From: Palsa-506 sp963836355
GTDB lineage: Bacteria; Actinomycetota; Actinomycetes; Streptosporangiales; Streptosporangiaceae
Length of the DNA stretch: 64,000 nucleotides
Reading direction: 5' to 3'
NCBI GenBank assembly: GCA_963836355.1
Contig: CAWIJO010000002.1
Span: forward strand, 1,178,001 to 1,242,000
Each line of letters starts with the position of its first letter. Position 1 is the stretch's first letter. Below the pieces are notes generated by a model. That model saw only the letters and a program-made list of their open reading frames with translations, had not been told where the DNA came from and did no database searches. The translations under genes and the position numbers were made by a program. Below are positions 63,803 to 64,000 of the stretch, piece by piece.

Positions 63803-64000
63803 TCAGGAATCGGCTGCGCCGGCCGTGCGGATGATCCAGGCGAGCACGAACGCCTCCTCGTGCCACGCGTCATACCGGCCGCTGCGACCCCCGTGGCCAG
63901 CCGCCATTTCGGTCTTCAGCAGGAACGGGCCGCCCCGGGCGGCCGCCTGCAGCTTCGCGATCCATTTGGCCGGCTCGCGGTAGAGCACCCGCGTGTCGTT
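63803..64000 (-). CDS. Oligopeptidase B / prolyl oligopeptidase family, C-terminal fragment
   Basis: The last 65 codons of an S9-family peptidase, running off the right edge. LLKTEMAAGHGGRSGRYDAW contains the catalytic His region (AGHGG-SGR) typical of oligopeptidase B (protease II), followed by the family end HEEAFVLAWIIRTAG. The stop is at 63803. The catalytic Ser and Asp lie outside the window. Confidence 0.82.
   Translation of the reverse strand, partial: NDTRVLYREPAKWIAKLQAAARGGPFLLKTEMAAGHGGRSGRYDAWHEEAFVLAWIIRTAGAADS

Overview
The window is high-GC actinobacterial DNA. Evidence for this is three WhiB-related items (whiB2, whiB7 and a decayed whiB2 fragment), MtrAB, the coenzyme F420 genes fbiA, fbiB and fbiC, DprE1, mycoredoxin, UvrD2 and an ANTAR protein. 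From memory, gene order follows two Mycobacterium tuberculosis segments: mtrBA, sahH, manB, DUF3499, the Rv3259-like gene, whiB2, fbiAB and manC in the first, and UPF0182, PDZ protease, Zn-protease, ThiF-like, ABC1 kinase, whiB7, uvrD2 and mrx1 in the second. The type IV secretion genes, the cyanophycin genes, the second SahH and the very high GC point to a non-mycobacterial soil-type actinomycete. I cannot name the genus.

Layout. 1-9.4 kb: mtrB (cut by the left edge), mtrA and mtnA on the minus strand; a flippase-like membrane protein; an archaeal-type SahH paralogue and canonical ahcY; a MerR regulator; a CDF metal transporter. 9.4-29.5 kb: Trm112, manB, DUF3499, a metallopeptidase-like protein, DUF5719, a giant GT2 membrane glycosyltransferase, whiB2, fbiA-fbiB, dprE1, fbiC, an AlkA-like glycosylase, manC and a GT4 glycosyltransferase. 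This section combines sugar-nucleotide and cell-envelope synthesis with F420 synthesis. 29.7-44.9 kb: UPF0182, PDZ/Lon-like protease, MoaE, SDR, Zn-protease, ThiF-like, ABC1 kinase, whiB7 with a complete-looking attenuation leader, tesB, uvrD2 and mycoredoxin. 44.9-52.2 kb: ANTAR protein, DUF559/AbiEi-like gene, cyanophycinase plus cyanophycin synthetase, acyl-CoA dehydrogenase. 52.5-63.3 kb: a minus-strand Tcp-like type IV secretion operon (TcpC, small membrane protein, TcpE fused to a MinD-like domain, VirB4 ATPase, VirB6-like, VirB8-like, NlpC/P60 hydrolase), with no relaxase, coupling protein or integrase in view. The right edge cuts an oligopeptidase B gene.

Most notable observations. 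(1) The whiB7 leader has a promoter with an adjoining duplicated A-tract element, a 101-codon uORF, a 14-bp terminator, and an 8-nt segment in the uORF tail that can pair with the terminator's 5' arm. (2) A SahH paralogue of archaeal type sits next to the normal SahH and has changes at two catalytic positions. (3) TcpE is fused to a MinD-like domain that lacks the Walker lysines. (4) A palindromic element of about 52-55 bp is present in three intergenic copies. (5) Seven otherwise coherent genes each carry one frame break, which suggests indel errors in the sequence or recent decay. (6) In-frame minisatellites are unusually frequent.

I saw no rRNA, tRNA or CRISPR array. Frame-broken genes are listed as single features, with the break position given in the text.
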